A DNA stretch of 64,000 bases from Adenophora triphylla var. japonica (GCA_022495995.1 JAFEMH010001295.1:1-64000); one strand, 5' to 3'. Shown: positions 20,889-31,546, numbered from the stretch's first letter. Numbers and translations are program-made. Notes: generated by a model from the sequence alone, not told the origin.

Positions 20889-22630
20889 TGTATGTGCTCC
20901 AATTTGAGCTTATTAGAATTTTCGTTAGAAAATTAACGAAAGTTATAACATTTCTAACAATTCCTAACTTTCCTAACATTTCTAACCAAGTAAGGGTAGA
21001 TTAGGGATTGCCAAAAAAGGATAAACCAAGGAAAGGAATCAAAAAAGCAAAAGAAATAAGAAAAACCAAAAAAAGAAATGGCTGGAAATATAATCTGGCT
21101 GTTTAATTTGAATTTTAAAAAATATTATTCCTTGTGTCCAAAGCCTGAAGCAGCATTTAATGAACAGTGCACGCGACTGATCCCATCCGCGCGGACATCT
21201 TTGACAAAATTCAGAGGGCTATAAATTGAGCCCTCCAGTCACAAGAATAAGGAGGAAGAAGGGCACAATTCACAGTATTTGGCGAATATACTCGAGAAAA
21301 CAGTGAGAATTCTATAAGAATTGTCACCTTTTTCTCTTGAATCTTCCCAACTTTCACTCACTCACCATCATATTCAAAGCCTCAAACACTCATACATTCA
21401 AGCCAAAGCCCCAAAATACAAAGAAGATAGGTATAACCTCCCTCTTCTTACCCTAAATCTCTCATCCATGCATGCATCTTCAAACTACAAAATGTAGTTT
21501 GTTCATTTTCTTACTCTAGATCCAAGAGGATCACCATGGAAGTTCATCTCCATGGATGATCCTCTAAAAGGATCAACATTTTCTTCAATGTGTTCTTATT
21601 TTCTTGCAAATGCATCTTCAAAACCCTAAAAACCATTTTCAAGCACCAAATCTTGATTTCAAAGGATAAAATTCCCCTTCCCAAGCAAATGAAATGTTTA
21701 GTCCTAATGTACCCCAAGGATGGTTTGGTATAGTTGATTCACCACAAAAATGTCAAGTGATCACTAACCAAAACCTAGGGAAATGGGGACAAGAATGGAT
21801 GCAAAACCCCCTTAAAATCATATTTTCTTTCTTGAGAAGTTGCTGTCCAGTAGCAATTTTCCAAGATCCCAGTCCATTGTCTTAATTTTTGGACACAGAT
21901 AAACTTGGAATTTGGTGTTGACTACAAAACACTTTTTGTAGCCAACATCCAGAGCTTTCCAGACATATTTTTACTTTATTTTTTGGGTGAGTAAAACTCT
22001 CTTTTTCAAATTTTCTTTTAGAGGCTAGTTCATCAGCTTCTGGAAATCCAGATTGTATATCTGAGATTTCCAGAAGGTTTTGACCCCTCAAATCTTCTCC
22101 AAAATGGAAAATTCCTTCGGAAAAATCTTATTTAAGGTGTCTGGAACAACTTTCATTATCTGAGTTTATCCAGATTATGAATTTTTAAGACCCTTGAATC
22201 CATTTCAAAATCAAAGGTCCACTGCCTTTTTAATTCTGGCAGAAGTGACTCTCAACTTCAAAAGGTCTTTTGAGTACCAAATCTCAATCCAAAAATCTTC
22301 CGAAAAATCATGGGATCAGTTTAAAGTCTTAAAAAGATATCCCAATTTTTACTTTTCTGAGTTTCAAATTATTTTGACCAAAAACACACACACACACACA
22401 CAAATGATTTTCAGCTTGGAAGACTCGTTTTACGAGGCATTTTGGGTGCACACTAACGTCCTTCCCGGCGTGTAACGTGACCTCCGAACCCAAATTTCTG
22501 ATCTCGGGCATTTTTCAAAGTTTTGGCCCTTAAAACAAAAATGGCGTGGCGACTCCGTTCTTTTTCCGGGTTTTATTTGGTTTTTTCAAAGAAACGCAAA
22601 AAATCGAATTTTTTCCCGCGAAATGGCGAC
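20889..22630 (+). repeat. E1 3' LTR, about 1.74 kb
   Basis: It begins TGTATGTGCTCCAATTTGAG after the purine tract. A promoter is visible: CCGCGCGG at 21187-21194 and TATAAATTG at 21220-21228. The last part has CCGAACCCAAATTT and GGCGTGGCGACTCCG, seen also near the ends of the E2 and E3 LTRs. A (CA)n run lies at 22383-22402. The exact right end is unclear; the sequence reaches TGGCGAC, like the first bases of a primer site, and then changes. An inverted, about 75-80% similar LTR lies at 26680-27968. Confidence 0.7.
21187..21228 (+). promoter_or_regulatory. E1 LTR promoter: CCGCGCGG plus TATAAATTG
   Basis: The palindrome lies at 21187-21194 and the TATA box at 21220-21228; transcription would start about 30 bases further on. 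The inverted LTR keeps TATAAATTG (27645-27637, minus) and a TCGCGCGG version of the palindrome (27670-27677). Confidence 0.6.
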
Positions 22631-22639
22631 ACATCATCA

Positions 22640-24592
22640 CAACAGTGCAGCTCTAATGCAAATTGAATTGTCATGTAGCAAGAGAGGCAACCCATCCTTC
22701 TATATTTACTTTATTATTTCCTTTAGTCAATTAGTCAACCGGAGGAAAATGTAAAAGAAAGAAAATTTAGGAATGTATACCTGCGGGGGCATATTTTTCA
22801 AAAAGTGGGGACGAATCCCCGATTTGTATTATTTGATGGCCTTATTTGATAAAGGCACAAAAGAACTCACTTTGGGTTTGACTCTTTTGAGAGAGCATAC
22901 GTGTAAAAAGGTTTGTAAAAGTGTATGGAAGCCCCTGCTGACAGAAAATTAGTGTTTAGCTCTATTTTTCCTATAATTTAGAAAAAGAAGACTCGTGGAG
23001 ACATCTGAAAACATGTTTTATTAGAAATGATCACAAGATTGCTTAAAACCCTTTATTAATGTTCAGGTTATTCAAACCCCTAATCTCGATATGAACAAAC
23101 ATTTTGATTAATCATGAGGAGAAAGTCGACCAATACCAAGGGTAAAGTTGGCGAATTGTGAAGAAAGATTGTGTATAGGAGAGGCTATTGATGAGACCGA
23201 ATTTTCTTGGGATTTGGATGTGTTTATGACCGGACCATTTCTGGTTGCCTACGTTCCCCTTATTATAAGGAGCTCAGGTCGCCGTAGTTCGGGCTTGAAC
23301 TGTGTTTGGCTTTGGAAAAGGGGTATGAACATTTGTGGTACTCTTGGTGAAAAGGTTCGGATAGGATGTTTGGATGATAAGGTACGGGCCTTGAGGTGAT
23401 TCCTCGACAAGTCAGTTTGACAGGTATTTTGGCGATTCTGTTGCTTCTTAATCGTCGTCCTTCATCGGGGGAGAAAGATTTTGGATGCAGCTTAAGGGCT
23501 TATGATATGTTTTTGCCGTTGCTTTAACTGCTCCCTTGTTGTCGACAACTTTCGTTCTTCGGGCTTTAATTTTGCCCATATGTCAAGCCTTTGATCGGAG
23601 GCGCTGGGTCCTTGGCCTCATTTTTTTTTAAGCTTTTGCTTTTGCTCTTTTTTTTTGAAGCTTTTGCTTGAGCTTTTTTTTTTTTTTTTTTTTTTTTGAA
23701 GGCAAGCCTCTGCTCGAACTTTCTTGATGCACGTGAGGCAAAGGCAAGCCCCTGTTTTTTTTTTGTCGACATGGGGTCAATCTTCCGATGCTGAGTGACC
23801 TTTTATTGTTCTTCGATGCTGCCGCCGTCGTTGACTTGGTCAAGGTGATGATGGGGACATGTTTTGGAAAGTGTATGGCTTGATGGAGGCCTTTGTGAGG
23901 TGAGGAAAGTGTATAGGGAGGGCATTATTTGACTTTCTCGCGCCAATTAATTAAAATCTTAATCATTTCCAGAGATTATTTGTTGAGCAATGCGAGTGAT
24001 CATTCAAAATAAAACCATTTCATTAAATGTAGGTGTGCAAATAATGTCTCAAGTCTAGCAAGAAAAGAAAAAGACTCTTTTATAGAAAATTTAAGATTAA
24101 CTACAATGTCCAAGGAGGACTTGATTGAACGAAGAAAGTACTAGAACCTACGAAGGTTGACTAAAAGACTGTTTTAATATTGAACGATGGGTAGCCCCTA
24201 ATCTAGCTACTCTCTGTTGTTGGACCACATCTCTACCCTTCAGCGAATTCCTCAAGAGACTATGACAGACTATGCTCGCCTTTGGTAACTTCTGGAATTC
24301 CTCACTCACCGGCCCTGACGGTTGCCTTATCTGCCATCAGATTATTATCCTCCCAATTACCCTTGGCGTCAGTTGTGAACTTATCGGAGGGCGGGAGTTT
24401 AAAGCATTTCACCAAATCCGGCTTTGCCATGGTCACATGCTTGTTGCACTCAAACCAGTCATTCTCAACATTTGTTGCGACTAAATCATCTGGCTTGCCA
24501 AAGTCTATTGAATTTGAATCATGAAACTCAATCATGTTTACACTCGTGTTGTTTGAGAAATGATCATTGGCAGGGTTGAGATCACCGAGGCG
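22640..24592 (-). other. Non-coding 3' part of the minus-strand element
   Basis: No gene recognised. A short frame at 24535-24302 (minus) follows the Gag-like frame but matches no known domain. T-rich runs at 23620-23770 give false Lys-rich frames. The part at 22780-23100 shares words with E3 61400-61720 in reverse, such as the AGCCCCTGCTGAC segment and AACCCTTTATT. Confidence 0.6.
23246..23290 (-). other. Two-stem conserved motif, type A, minus-strand element
   Basis: On the minus strand GAACTACG and ACGTAGGCA pair in the outer stem; the inner hairpin is CCTTA-TAA-TAAGG, where E1 has CCTCA/TGAGG, a paired C-G to T-A change. Confidence 0.7.
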
Positions 24593-26233
24593 CTAGAGTT
24601 TGCCCTTCTTAATTAACCCCCGAATTGCCTTTCTCAAAGCTGTACAGTTATCGGTTACATGACCGTGATACTGGTGGAAAGCACAATGCTTAGTGGTGTC
24701 CAAAGGGATTTTGGGATCCTTGGGCTGATAGTTTCTTATGGGTTCGAGGAGACCCTGCTTTAGCAAGCTATTTAAAACTTTGCTTAAGGGAACACCCAAA
24801 TCCTCGGGATATGATTTCTCCTTTGGGGGAGAATAAACTCTTAATGCTCTTTGATTCGAGATTTGGTCATTGACTTGGTCACCATTCTGAACAGGGTTTG
24901 CCGGTTTTGGTCCATTGGGGCGCTCAAGCTTGCCCGCTTCGATTAACCCTTGAACCGCTCTCTTCAAGACTGTGCAGTTGTCGGTCGTGTGGCCAAAATG
25001 ATCATGGAAGGCGCAGTGCTTACTCATGTCGAGGGGTGCATTTGAGCTCCTTGGATGGTAGTCCCTGAGAGGCTCCAAAATGCCTTCCCTTACTAAACCC
25101 TTGAAAATTAAGCCCATGGGCATCCCAAAATCATCAAAATGTTCTCGTTGCCTTAAAGGACCACCATTTCTTGGTTGCTTTTGGGTGCCGTCAATTGTAC
25201 ACAATGCCTTCTTTCCTTTACTGGATGTCGGAGCCGTGTTGGAAGGGTAAGGTTTATAGCGGTGAGACATGTTCAGACTCGTAGTTTTTCCCCGTGCACG
25301 AACCCTTTTGATGTAATCATCGATGTAATCGTCGAGATTCGACCTTTTGTAAAACTCATTCGTGTCGGATACACAAGATTGGTATGGTGAGATGACCCGA
25401 GTCGAGCGATCGTCGATACTCTCGTTGCTAGGCTTTTCTTGTACCTTCTTAATTGGTTCTACCAATAATCCATTGGACGAGTCAATAGGAACACTAGGAC
25501 TGCATGACCCCGCCACAAGATTGGCATTAGTAAATGAAACCATAGTAGGAAGTACTCTGGTGGGAGGGATGACAGTCTGAGCATTAAAATCGTGACCGTA
25601 ACCCTCTTCATAAGGCCTGGCAGTTGCCGAAGATGAGGATATATGGCTCGTAATGGGTGGATACCAGGGAGCAGTGAGCGCGGATCCAAAAGGCTGCTGA
25701 AAACATGAGATTTGAGGCATCGTAACAGTAGGACTGAACGTGTCTTGACCACACTGAGGAACGTGACTACAAGGGTAATGTGCATACTGTACTTGATGAA
25801 CAGGAGCAGCTTGCATAACAGCCGGGTGGAGAATTTGATGAGGAGCATTTGACCTTGTCGGACTTCCCAACCACAGGGGCGAGGTAGAGCTTGGAGGATG
25901 TTGTGAATACGGTAAACCTGATGAAGTGGTGATAAGAGCCTGGTGGCCCATTTGATCTTGCAGTATCATAGGGGCAAGTGTGCTTCGAGAATTGGAGGAA
26001 GCAAGCTGGCCCCCTCTGAACCATGGAGCCTGAGAAGCGAACTGGCCCAAAATGGCTTGCGGAGCCATGTCAAAGCTATTTGGGCTTGAGAAGTCGTGAA
26101 CTGACCCATTCCGAGATGATGACCCGAACCGGATCGATGTTGTGAAGTAGTAAACCGACCCCTTCCAAGCCGATGACCCGAACCAGCCGATGTTGTGAAG
26201 TAGTAAACCGACCCCTTCCAAGCCGTGGGGCAA
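24593..26233 (-). CDS. Gag-like protein with two tandem CHHC zinc knuckles and no capsid domain seen
   Basis: The open frame has about 546 codons; coding may extend upstream to about 26606 in other frames. Its first 330 residues are Ser/Pro/Gln-rich with no capsid signature, unlike the Gag in E1 and E3. The C-terminal part has two related modules of about 70 residues. Each runs from D(F/L)G(M/V)P through EP(L/I)R(D/N)Y to a knuckle: CAFHDHFGHTTDNC, then CAFHQYHGHVTDNC. The spacing is C-X2-H-X4-H-X4-C, with His where the classic CCHC knuckle has its second Cys. Such knuckles bind nucleic acid. DNA repeats of about 53 bp (26130-26235) cover the 5' end. The stop at 24593 may be followed by lost pol. 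Confidence 0.65.
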   Translation of the reverse strand: MPHGLEGVGLLLHNIGWFGSSAWKGSVYYFTTSIRFGSSSRNGSVHDFSSPNSFDMAPQAILGQFASQAPWFRGGQLASSNSRSTLAPMILQDQMGHQALITTSSGLPYSQHPPSSTSPLWLGSPTRSNAPHQILHPAVMQAAPVHQVQYAHYPCSHVPQCGQDTFSPTVTMPQISCFQQPFGSALTAPWYPPITSHISSSSATARPYEEGYGHDFNAQTVIPPTRVLPTMVSFTNANLVAGSCSPSVPIDSSNGLLVEPIKKVQEKPSNESIDDRSTRVISPYQSCVSDTNEFYKRSNLDDYIDDYIKRVRARGKTTSLNMSHRYKPYPSNTAPTSSKGKKALCTIDGTQKQPRNGGPLRQREHFDDFGMPMGLIFKGLVREGILEPLRDYHPRSSNAPLDMSKHCAFHDHFGHTTDNCTVLKRAVQGLIEAGKLERPNGPKPANPVQNGDQVNDQISNQRALRVYSPPKEKSYPEDLGVPLSKVLNSLLKQGLLEPIRNYQPKDPKIPLDTTKHCAFHQYHGHVTDNCTALRKAIRGLIKKGKL

Positions 26234-26679
26234 AAGCCAACCGATTCAATCCTGGTGGTGAGATCTCGAGAGGCACCGGGGGCGGGTTGACCTAGATCGG
26301 ACCGTTGAGGAGTATCGAGCCGTAGGGGCCGAGATGTACCGAATCGACCAATTCCCTGCATCGATGGCCCGAGCGCACCGAGGTTTTGGAGTAGCAACCG
26401 ACCCATTCCAAGCCGCTGCGAAACAGATCGATTGAAACCCAAAGGTGAAAACTGAGAGGCGCCAGGGGGAAGTTGACCGAGATCGGACTATTGAGGAGTA
26501 TCGATACAATGAGGCCGAGAGGCAGGCTGAGTGATAGGCTGGGGGATGCTTGGCCCATTAGTAGTTCCACACGAAAGGGAACAGGGCATTTGATGGTAGT
26601 TGGCATGCCCGGGAGGGTAATTAGTTACAATCTTCGCATCAACCGTAAAGGGCATTTGATGATTTTTGGTATGATTTTA
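26234..26679 (-). other. Upstream part of the Gag-like region, frames broken
   Basis: Several short minus-strand frames overlap here, with repeated GRFTTSQH-like and Pro/Leu-rich pieces. It probably belongs to the leader or the N-terminus of the Gag-like gene. No primer site is visible between it and the LTR fragment. Confidence 0.4.
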
Positions 26680-27968
26680 GGGTTGAGTTTTGGTACGCAA
26701 AAGACCTTTTGAAATTGAAAACCAATTCTGCCAGAATGAAAAAGGCAGTGGACACTTGAGTTTTAGTCAACACCCAATTACAAATTCTTCTGTGTCCAAA
26801 AAATTAGACAATGGACTGAGGTCTTAGAACAATGCTACTGGACAGCAAGATGTTCTTGAAGAAAAGTGTGATTTCAAAGGGGGTTTTGCATCCATGCTTG
26901 TCCCCATTTCCTTAGGCTTTGATTAGTAGTCACTAGACATTTTAGTGGTGATCTAATAGATCAAGCCATCCTTAGGGTAAATTAGGACTTAAGCATTTCA
27001 TTTGCTTGGGAAGGGGAATTTTATCCTTTGAAAATGAGATTTTATGTATGAAAATGTTTTTTGGAGAACACTTTTGAGTGAATGATTTTGAGGAAAAGCA
27101 CTTTTAAGTGAATAAGAAGTAATTTGGACCTTTTAAATGGTCATCCATGGAAATTTATTCCAAGGTGACTACATTTTTAGGTCAAGCAAAGATGAACAAC
27201 AAAACAAGTTGATGAACAAACTACATCTTTAAAGTTTGAGATGCATGCATGGATGAGAGAGATTTAGGGTAGGGAGAGGGAGGTTATACCTATCTTCCCT
27301 TGTGTTTGTGTTTGTGTTTGAGTGGATTCAAGGCTTGAAAGTGTTTAGGGTTTGAATGTGTTTAGGGTTTGTGATTAGAGTTGGTCAAAGAGAAAACAAG
27401 TAGATAACAATTAAGTCCTCTATGTTTTCTCTCTAATCCTCCTCTTAAGGGGTGATTGAAGCTTGGGCTTGTGTATGAATGGGAGTGATTTGAGAGTATT
27501 TGGAGTGATTGGGATTTGGGAAAGATTCAAGAGAAAATGGTGGCAATCTAAGGATTCTCACTGTTTTCTCTCTATTTTTCGCCAGAGTGCTGTTGCTGTG
27601 AGTGATTTGTGTTGTGTAAACTGAGAGAGGAGGGTTCAATTTATAGGCCACTGAAAATGCCATAGTCATTCGCGCGGACAAGTCTAGAGGCGTGCACTGT
27701 TCATTAAATGCACCTCCAGGCTTTGGACACAAGGAATATCTTTTGAAAATTCAAACTGGTTGCTGTTTTTCAGCTTGCCTAATTCGGATTTTTCCAATTT
27801 CTTTTCTTTTTTAAGATTCTTTTCTTGGTTTAACCTTAAATGGCAATCCCTAATCTACCCTCACTTTGTTAGAAAGGTTAGGAATTGTTAGAAATGTTAG
27901 GAATGTTAGGGCTTTCGTTAATTTTCTAACGAAAATACTAACGACTCAAATTGGAGCACTTACATTCA
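26680..27968 (-). repeat. LTR of minus-strand element, 3' part missing
   Basis: On the minus strand it begins TGAATGTAAGTGCTCCAATT at 27968 and matches the E1 LTR from its first bases through the TATA box (TATAAATTG at 27645-27637) and leader, down to TTCAAAAGGTCTTTTG near 26700. The rest of U5, present in E1, is missing. It contains two TTTAGGG words near 27340-27370, too few to be telomeric. Confidence 0.7.
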
Positions 27969-28066
27969 CGTTTAGCCGGGCTTTGCCAAAGGCTTACAAC
28001 ATGGATTATTAATCGGGTGCTGCGGAGTAACATTGTGGGCCGTTGGGCATGCACGTGTAAGGACCT

Positions 28067-28194
28067 GCTCTGATACCATATTAAAGCCTGAGGTTCCACC
28101 TTAAAACCAATTGGTACTAAAGGGAGTGGCCCAGGATCTTTATATATTATAGTCAAGGTTTGTCAATTCCCAATGTGGGATAATATCTCTAACA
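28067..28194 (-). mobile_element. TRIM-like mini LTR with initiator-Met primer site
   Basis: On the minus strand a short terminal repeat starts TGTTAGAGATATTATCCCAC at 28194, has a TATATAAAG box, and runs about 116 bases to a primer site TGGTATCAGAGC (28078-28067), the complement of the plant initiator-Met tRNA 3' end. This start and primer site are typical of short terminal-repeat retrotransposons. The rest is missing. Confidence 0.6.
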
Positions 28195-28209
28195 AATACT
28201 GCTGAGGTA

Positions 28210-29555
28210 TGCGAAGGAGGATTAACTAAGGCAGTCAACAATGAAAATTTGTTGGGATTAAGCAACGAACAGTTGGTGACCCCAAAAAAATCTCTTGAGT
28301 GCCGAGCAAACTGAAAAACTTTATGGTAAGACTTATGATTGGTAGCTTGATAGAGGATCCTCGCATCATATGACATGGAATATTCGTCTGCTAGTAACGT
28401 GACTAATATATCACCTTGTTTGATTGGGATTCCAAATGGAGAAAACACTCCTGCAATGAAAAAGGGTTCCTTATACCTTGGATGAAATATTTATCTTGAT
28501 GATGCTTTATTTGTCCTCAAAATGTACTGCATGTTCATATCTATATCTCAACTTGTAAAACAATTGAATTGCACTTTACTTTTGCTAATCAGTTATGTGT
28601 GATACATGACCAATAAAGAGGACTTTGATTGGTATGGGTGAGCAACATGGCGGGGTCTATCATTTTCGAGCAGTGTGCACTGAATAAGCAAATAGAGTTG
28701 GTGTGGGTGATGCTCGGGATTTATGGCACAAGAGGTTAGGTCATCCTTCATATCAGATTTTTAATTTAGTTCCTTCCGTAGGTAATTCTAGAAGTAGTAG
28801 TGGTAGAATTAGAAATATTAAAAAAAAAAAGTAACAATAGAGCAGACAATTCTTTTGATTTAATATATGTTGATCTTTGGGGAAGTTATCAGACTCGTTC
28901 TTCTTGTGGTGCTACTTGTTTTCTAACAATTGTTGATGATAATTATCGAGCTGTGTGCATTTACTTGCTCCTTGATAAGACTGAGGTACCTCAGATTATT
29001 AAAAAATTTATGTGCTATGGCTACTAGACAGTTTGGTAGGCAGGTCAAGGTTATTCGAAGCGATAATGGGAGTGAACTTTGACCCTTGAAGTCCTATTTT
29101 CTTGGAAATGGTATTATGTTGGAAACATCTTGTATCGGTACACCTCAACAAAATTGACAGGTAGAACGGAAGCATCGACATATTCTGAATGTTTCTCTGG
29201 CACTTTGGTTCCAAGCCCATCTCCCCAACACGTTTTGGGGAGAATGTGTTTTGGACACATGTCATCTCATTAATCAGACCCCCACTCTGTTGCTCAAAGG
29301 TAAATGTCCATATGAGATTCTTCGTCATAAACCTCATGCTCTTGGTTTACTCAGAGTTATTGGATGCTTATGTTACGTACATCATCAGCGCAGAGACGAT
29401 GATAAATTTGGTGAGCGTTGTTGAAAATGTATATTTGTTGGATACCATTTCGGTCAAAAGGGTTGGCATTTATATGATTTGGATACAAAATCATTTTTGT
29501 CTCACGAGATGTAGTATTTTTTTAATATGTTTTCCCATTTCAGCATAGTGAATCA
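28210..29555 (+). pseudogene. Ty1/copia fragment: protease, pre-integrase and integrase, decayed
   Basis: Frames change often. SSHHMTW near 28360 recalls the copia protease (normally D-S-G-A-S-H-H-M-T). DLWHKRLGHPSYQIF near 28715 is the GAG-pre-integrase zinc region. FDLIYVDLWGSYQTRSSCGA and FLTIVDDN (28855-28945) are the integrase core with its first Asp; VIRSDNGSEL near 29050 has the second, and the Glu region reads QVERKHRHILN. It ends at FVGYHFGQKGWHLYDLDT and SRDVVFF, the end of integrase. RT is missing. The lineage seems different from the Sirevirus-like element at 34260. It stops abruptly at about 29555 where E2 begins. Confidence 0.75.
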
Positions 29556-29574
29556 ATTTAGCCCCCACCTAGCA

Positions 29575-31365
29575 TTACAACGGACATGAACACCTCCTAT
29601 GGATTCGATGACGATGCCAATGTGAAGTAATAGTAATGAATGACAGAAGGAAGTGTGCCAAAGAGAAGAGGTCAAGACGAGAGATTACCTCAAGTGCCAT
29701 GTAACAGCAGTTGAAGGTCATCGTCTTCCCCCTGCTGACGTCATCTAGAGCCAAATACATCTCGGCTAAACCGGCCTCGCCCCAAGATAGGGTCCCTACA
29801 ATATCCCAAACCCTCAAAAGCTCCAGTAGTGAAATCAGGGCAATAGAAGCGTTGTTGATGTACAGCATGTCAGATAGGCCGACCCATATAAAAGCCCTCG
29901 CCAATCTCTCGACTCTCAGCCGGCTCTCAGCAGAATCATCAAAAACAGTGGGATAGTCTCTACTCTGCTCCCCAATACAACCATGTAGCTCACCCAACTC
30001 ATATCCATTCCCCTTCTTATCATGGGGAACGAAACTGGGAAGTCCCATGAGATCCGCATCAGCAATAGGCTGGGGCTCAGCAGCGAGTACGGGCTCAACT
30101 ACATAAAGGGGCACAGCCGTGAATGGCAATCCTGTAATGACTGCGAAGTCATATGGTGTGACCGTCGCCTCGCCCCAGGAGAAATGAAATGAGTGGGTGG
30201 TCTCCCACCAGAACTCCCTGAACGCCTTCACTAGCTCTACACTCCTCTGTATGTCTCCAATGGCTTTCGCCATCTCAAAGAATCGCCCCAATCCAGCAAT
30301 GTATACCATGCCCTTGGGCGAATGTATCTGCTCCTGGCTACCCGGTAAACTATCCCATAGTCTGCCGATCACCTCTAGGGAGCCTCTGGTACGCAATCCC
30401 TGCAGGTAAACACAACACAGGTATGAATATCTCATTTAATATCATTCTGTCCTTAAAAGCATGTCATGATAGCAAAATAAAAATCATTCTTTGGGTCTAT
30501 CCCAATGTCCATCATATTTCATTATTTTTTCTTCTGTATTCGTCCAATTTACATCAAAAATTGTTATTTTCCTTCGAGTCCGTCTCACCTTTTTCCAAAT
30601 AAAAGTAGGTTAATTCATATAATGTAAAATATGCATTTTTTGTCACATTCCCTAGTTCAATTCATGCAATTAGTTCATTATTCACATGCAAGTTCAAATT
30701 TTTGTTAAGTCATTTTAGCATAAAAATTCAATTTCCAATCAGATTCATTCGAATTAAAATTTTTCAATACCTAGCAAGGGTTACAGGTAGATGCATACCA
30801 CAGATTTCTTCTCAGCAGCGGAGGTGTGTTCGTTGAGCTGTGGGTAAAATTCTCCTCTTGTAGCTGGCGGAATGTACAGCCTTTGATTCCTTTGAATTCC
30901 CTTTCGTCGAGCAGCCAACTCGGTGTGTTGTGGAGCCTTCTTCGTAGGGCGTATCCTAGGAGTAGGGATGGCCAAATCGGACCGGAACCGGACCAGAACC
31001 GGAAAACCGAACCGGAACCGGACCGGAAAAGCCCGGAACCGGAGAAAACCGGGGAGAAAACCGGAACCGGACGGACCAAAACCGGGGTTAGTGCGGGCCG
31101 GTTAAGGGTTACAAAAATGCCAATCCGGACCGGAATCGGAATCGTGAACCGGATGAAATTTCCACGTTTTCCAAAGAACTGAACCGGAACCGGATCGAAA
31201 AAGCCCGGAACCGGAGCGAACCGGGGAGAAAACCGGAACCGGACAAACCGGAATCGGGGTTAGTGCGGGCCGGTTAAGGGTTACCATTTGGCCGAACCGG
31301 AACCGGCGGTTCAAGGCCCGAAACCGGAACCGGACCGAATTTGGTCATCCCTACCTAGGAGGCAT
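29575..31365 (-). pseudogene. Antisense PMD gene of E2, first exon split by a MITE
   Basis: Exon 1 would start at the ATG at 31365-31363 (MPPRIRPTKKAPQHTELAAR once the MITE is skipped) and end at about 30799 (CTGTG|GTATGC). Intron 1 is about 370 bases. Exon 2 starts at about 30409 after CTGCAG with GLRTRGSLEVIGRLWDSL and holds the PMD core WWETTHSFHFSWGEATVTPY and ITGLPF, then LSWGEAGLAEMYLALDDV, to a donor GAG|GTAATC near 29690. Intron positions and phase match the E1 gene. Later exons are cut off at 29560. The 391-bp MITE plus target copy lies at about codon 4, so the start is separated from the rest. Function as for other PMD proteins, unknown for the transposon-borne group. Confidence 0.75.
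30963..31353. mobile_element. hAT-type MITE, 391 bp, with 8-bp target duplication
   Basis: Terminal inverted repeats TAGGGATGGCCAAATCGGAC (left) and TAGGGATGACCAAATTCGGT (right, reverse strand) bound it. CCTAGGAG flanks both ends (30955-30962 and 31354-31361). An 8-bp duplication and a TAGGGATG-type end fit the hAT superfamily. The interior is made of repeated ACCGGAACCGG words, with one block given twice (about 30990-31110 and 31180-31290). No transposase is encoded. Confidence 0.85.
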
Positions 31366-31532
31366 CATTCCAAGCCAAATCCAACTCAAATCTCTCATTT
31401 CCTCTCGATTTCCTTATCGATTTCTCTATTATCTCCTCTCTTTTCTTAAGCTCTTTTCGTCTCCCTCTCAATTTTGTGACTTTCAAATGACGACTGTTTG
31501 ATGTTATAAAAGGGCTTTTCACCTGGTTTAGT

Positions 31533-31546
31533 ATGTCGTGCGACAT
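31533..31546. promoter_or_regulatory. ATGTCGTGCGACAT dyad upstream of antisense PMD gene of E2
   Basis: A perfect dyad (ATGTCG, TG, CGACAT) about 170 bases upstream of the PMD ATG on the minus strand. The same dyad is repeated in the E2 and E3 LTRs. A promoter role is inferred. Confidence 0.45.

Larger units (their letters stand above)
1..22630 (+). mobile_element. E1: Tat-type Ty3/gypsy retrotransposon, 5' end outside window
   Basis: The order on the + strand is gag, aspartic protease, G-patch-like segment, integrase, then two antisense genes, tandem arrays, a purine-rich tract and an LTR. Extra antisense genes between pol and the 3' LTR are a known trait of the Tat lineage of Ty3/gypsy elements. 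Reverse transcriptase and RNase H are missing: the sequence jumps from the segment that normally precedes RT straight to the middle of the integrase core, at the same point in both tandem copies. The 5' LTR and primer site lie upstream of base 1. The element is therefore non-autonomous as read. Lineage assignment rests on architecture and sequence feel, not on a tree. Confidence 0.75.
22640..27968 (-). mobile_element. Gag-only Tat-type element on minus strand, left end truncated
   Basis: Reading on the minus strand: LTR fragment (27968-26680), Gag-like frame (26233-24593), non-coding tail with a type A motif (23290-23246) and a tail (about 23100-22680) that matches E3 at 61400-61750. No protease, RT or integrase is present. 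The element meets the E1 LTR at about 22640 without a second LTR, so it is truncated or rearranged there. Confidence 0.65.

Noticed and set aside
27330..27375. TTTAGGG words suggesting a telomere remnant
   Set aside because: Only two copies, inside an LTR leader, not in tandem.
29575..31365. PMD gene as a host MAIN/MAIL gene
   Set aside because: It has the same antisense place and flanking arrays as in E1, and lies inside element DNA with an LTR on its right.
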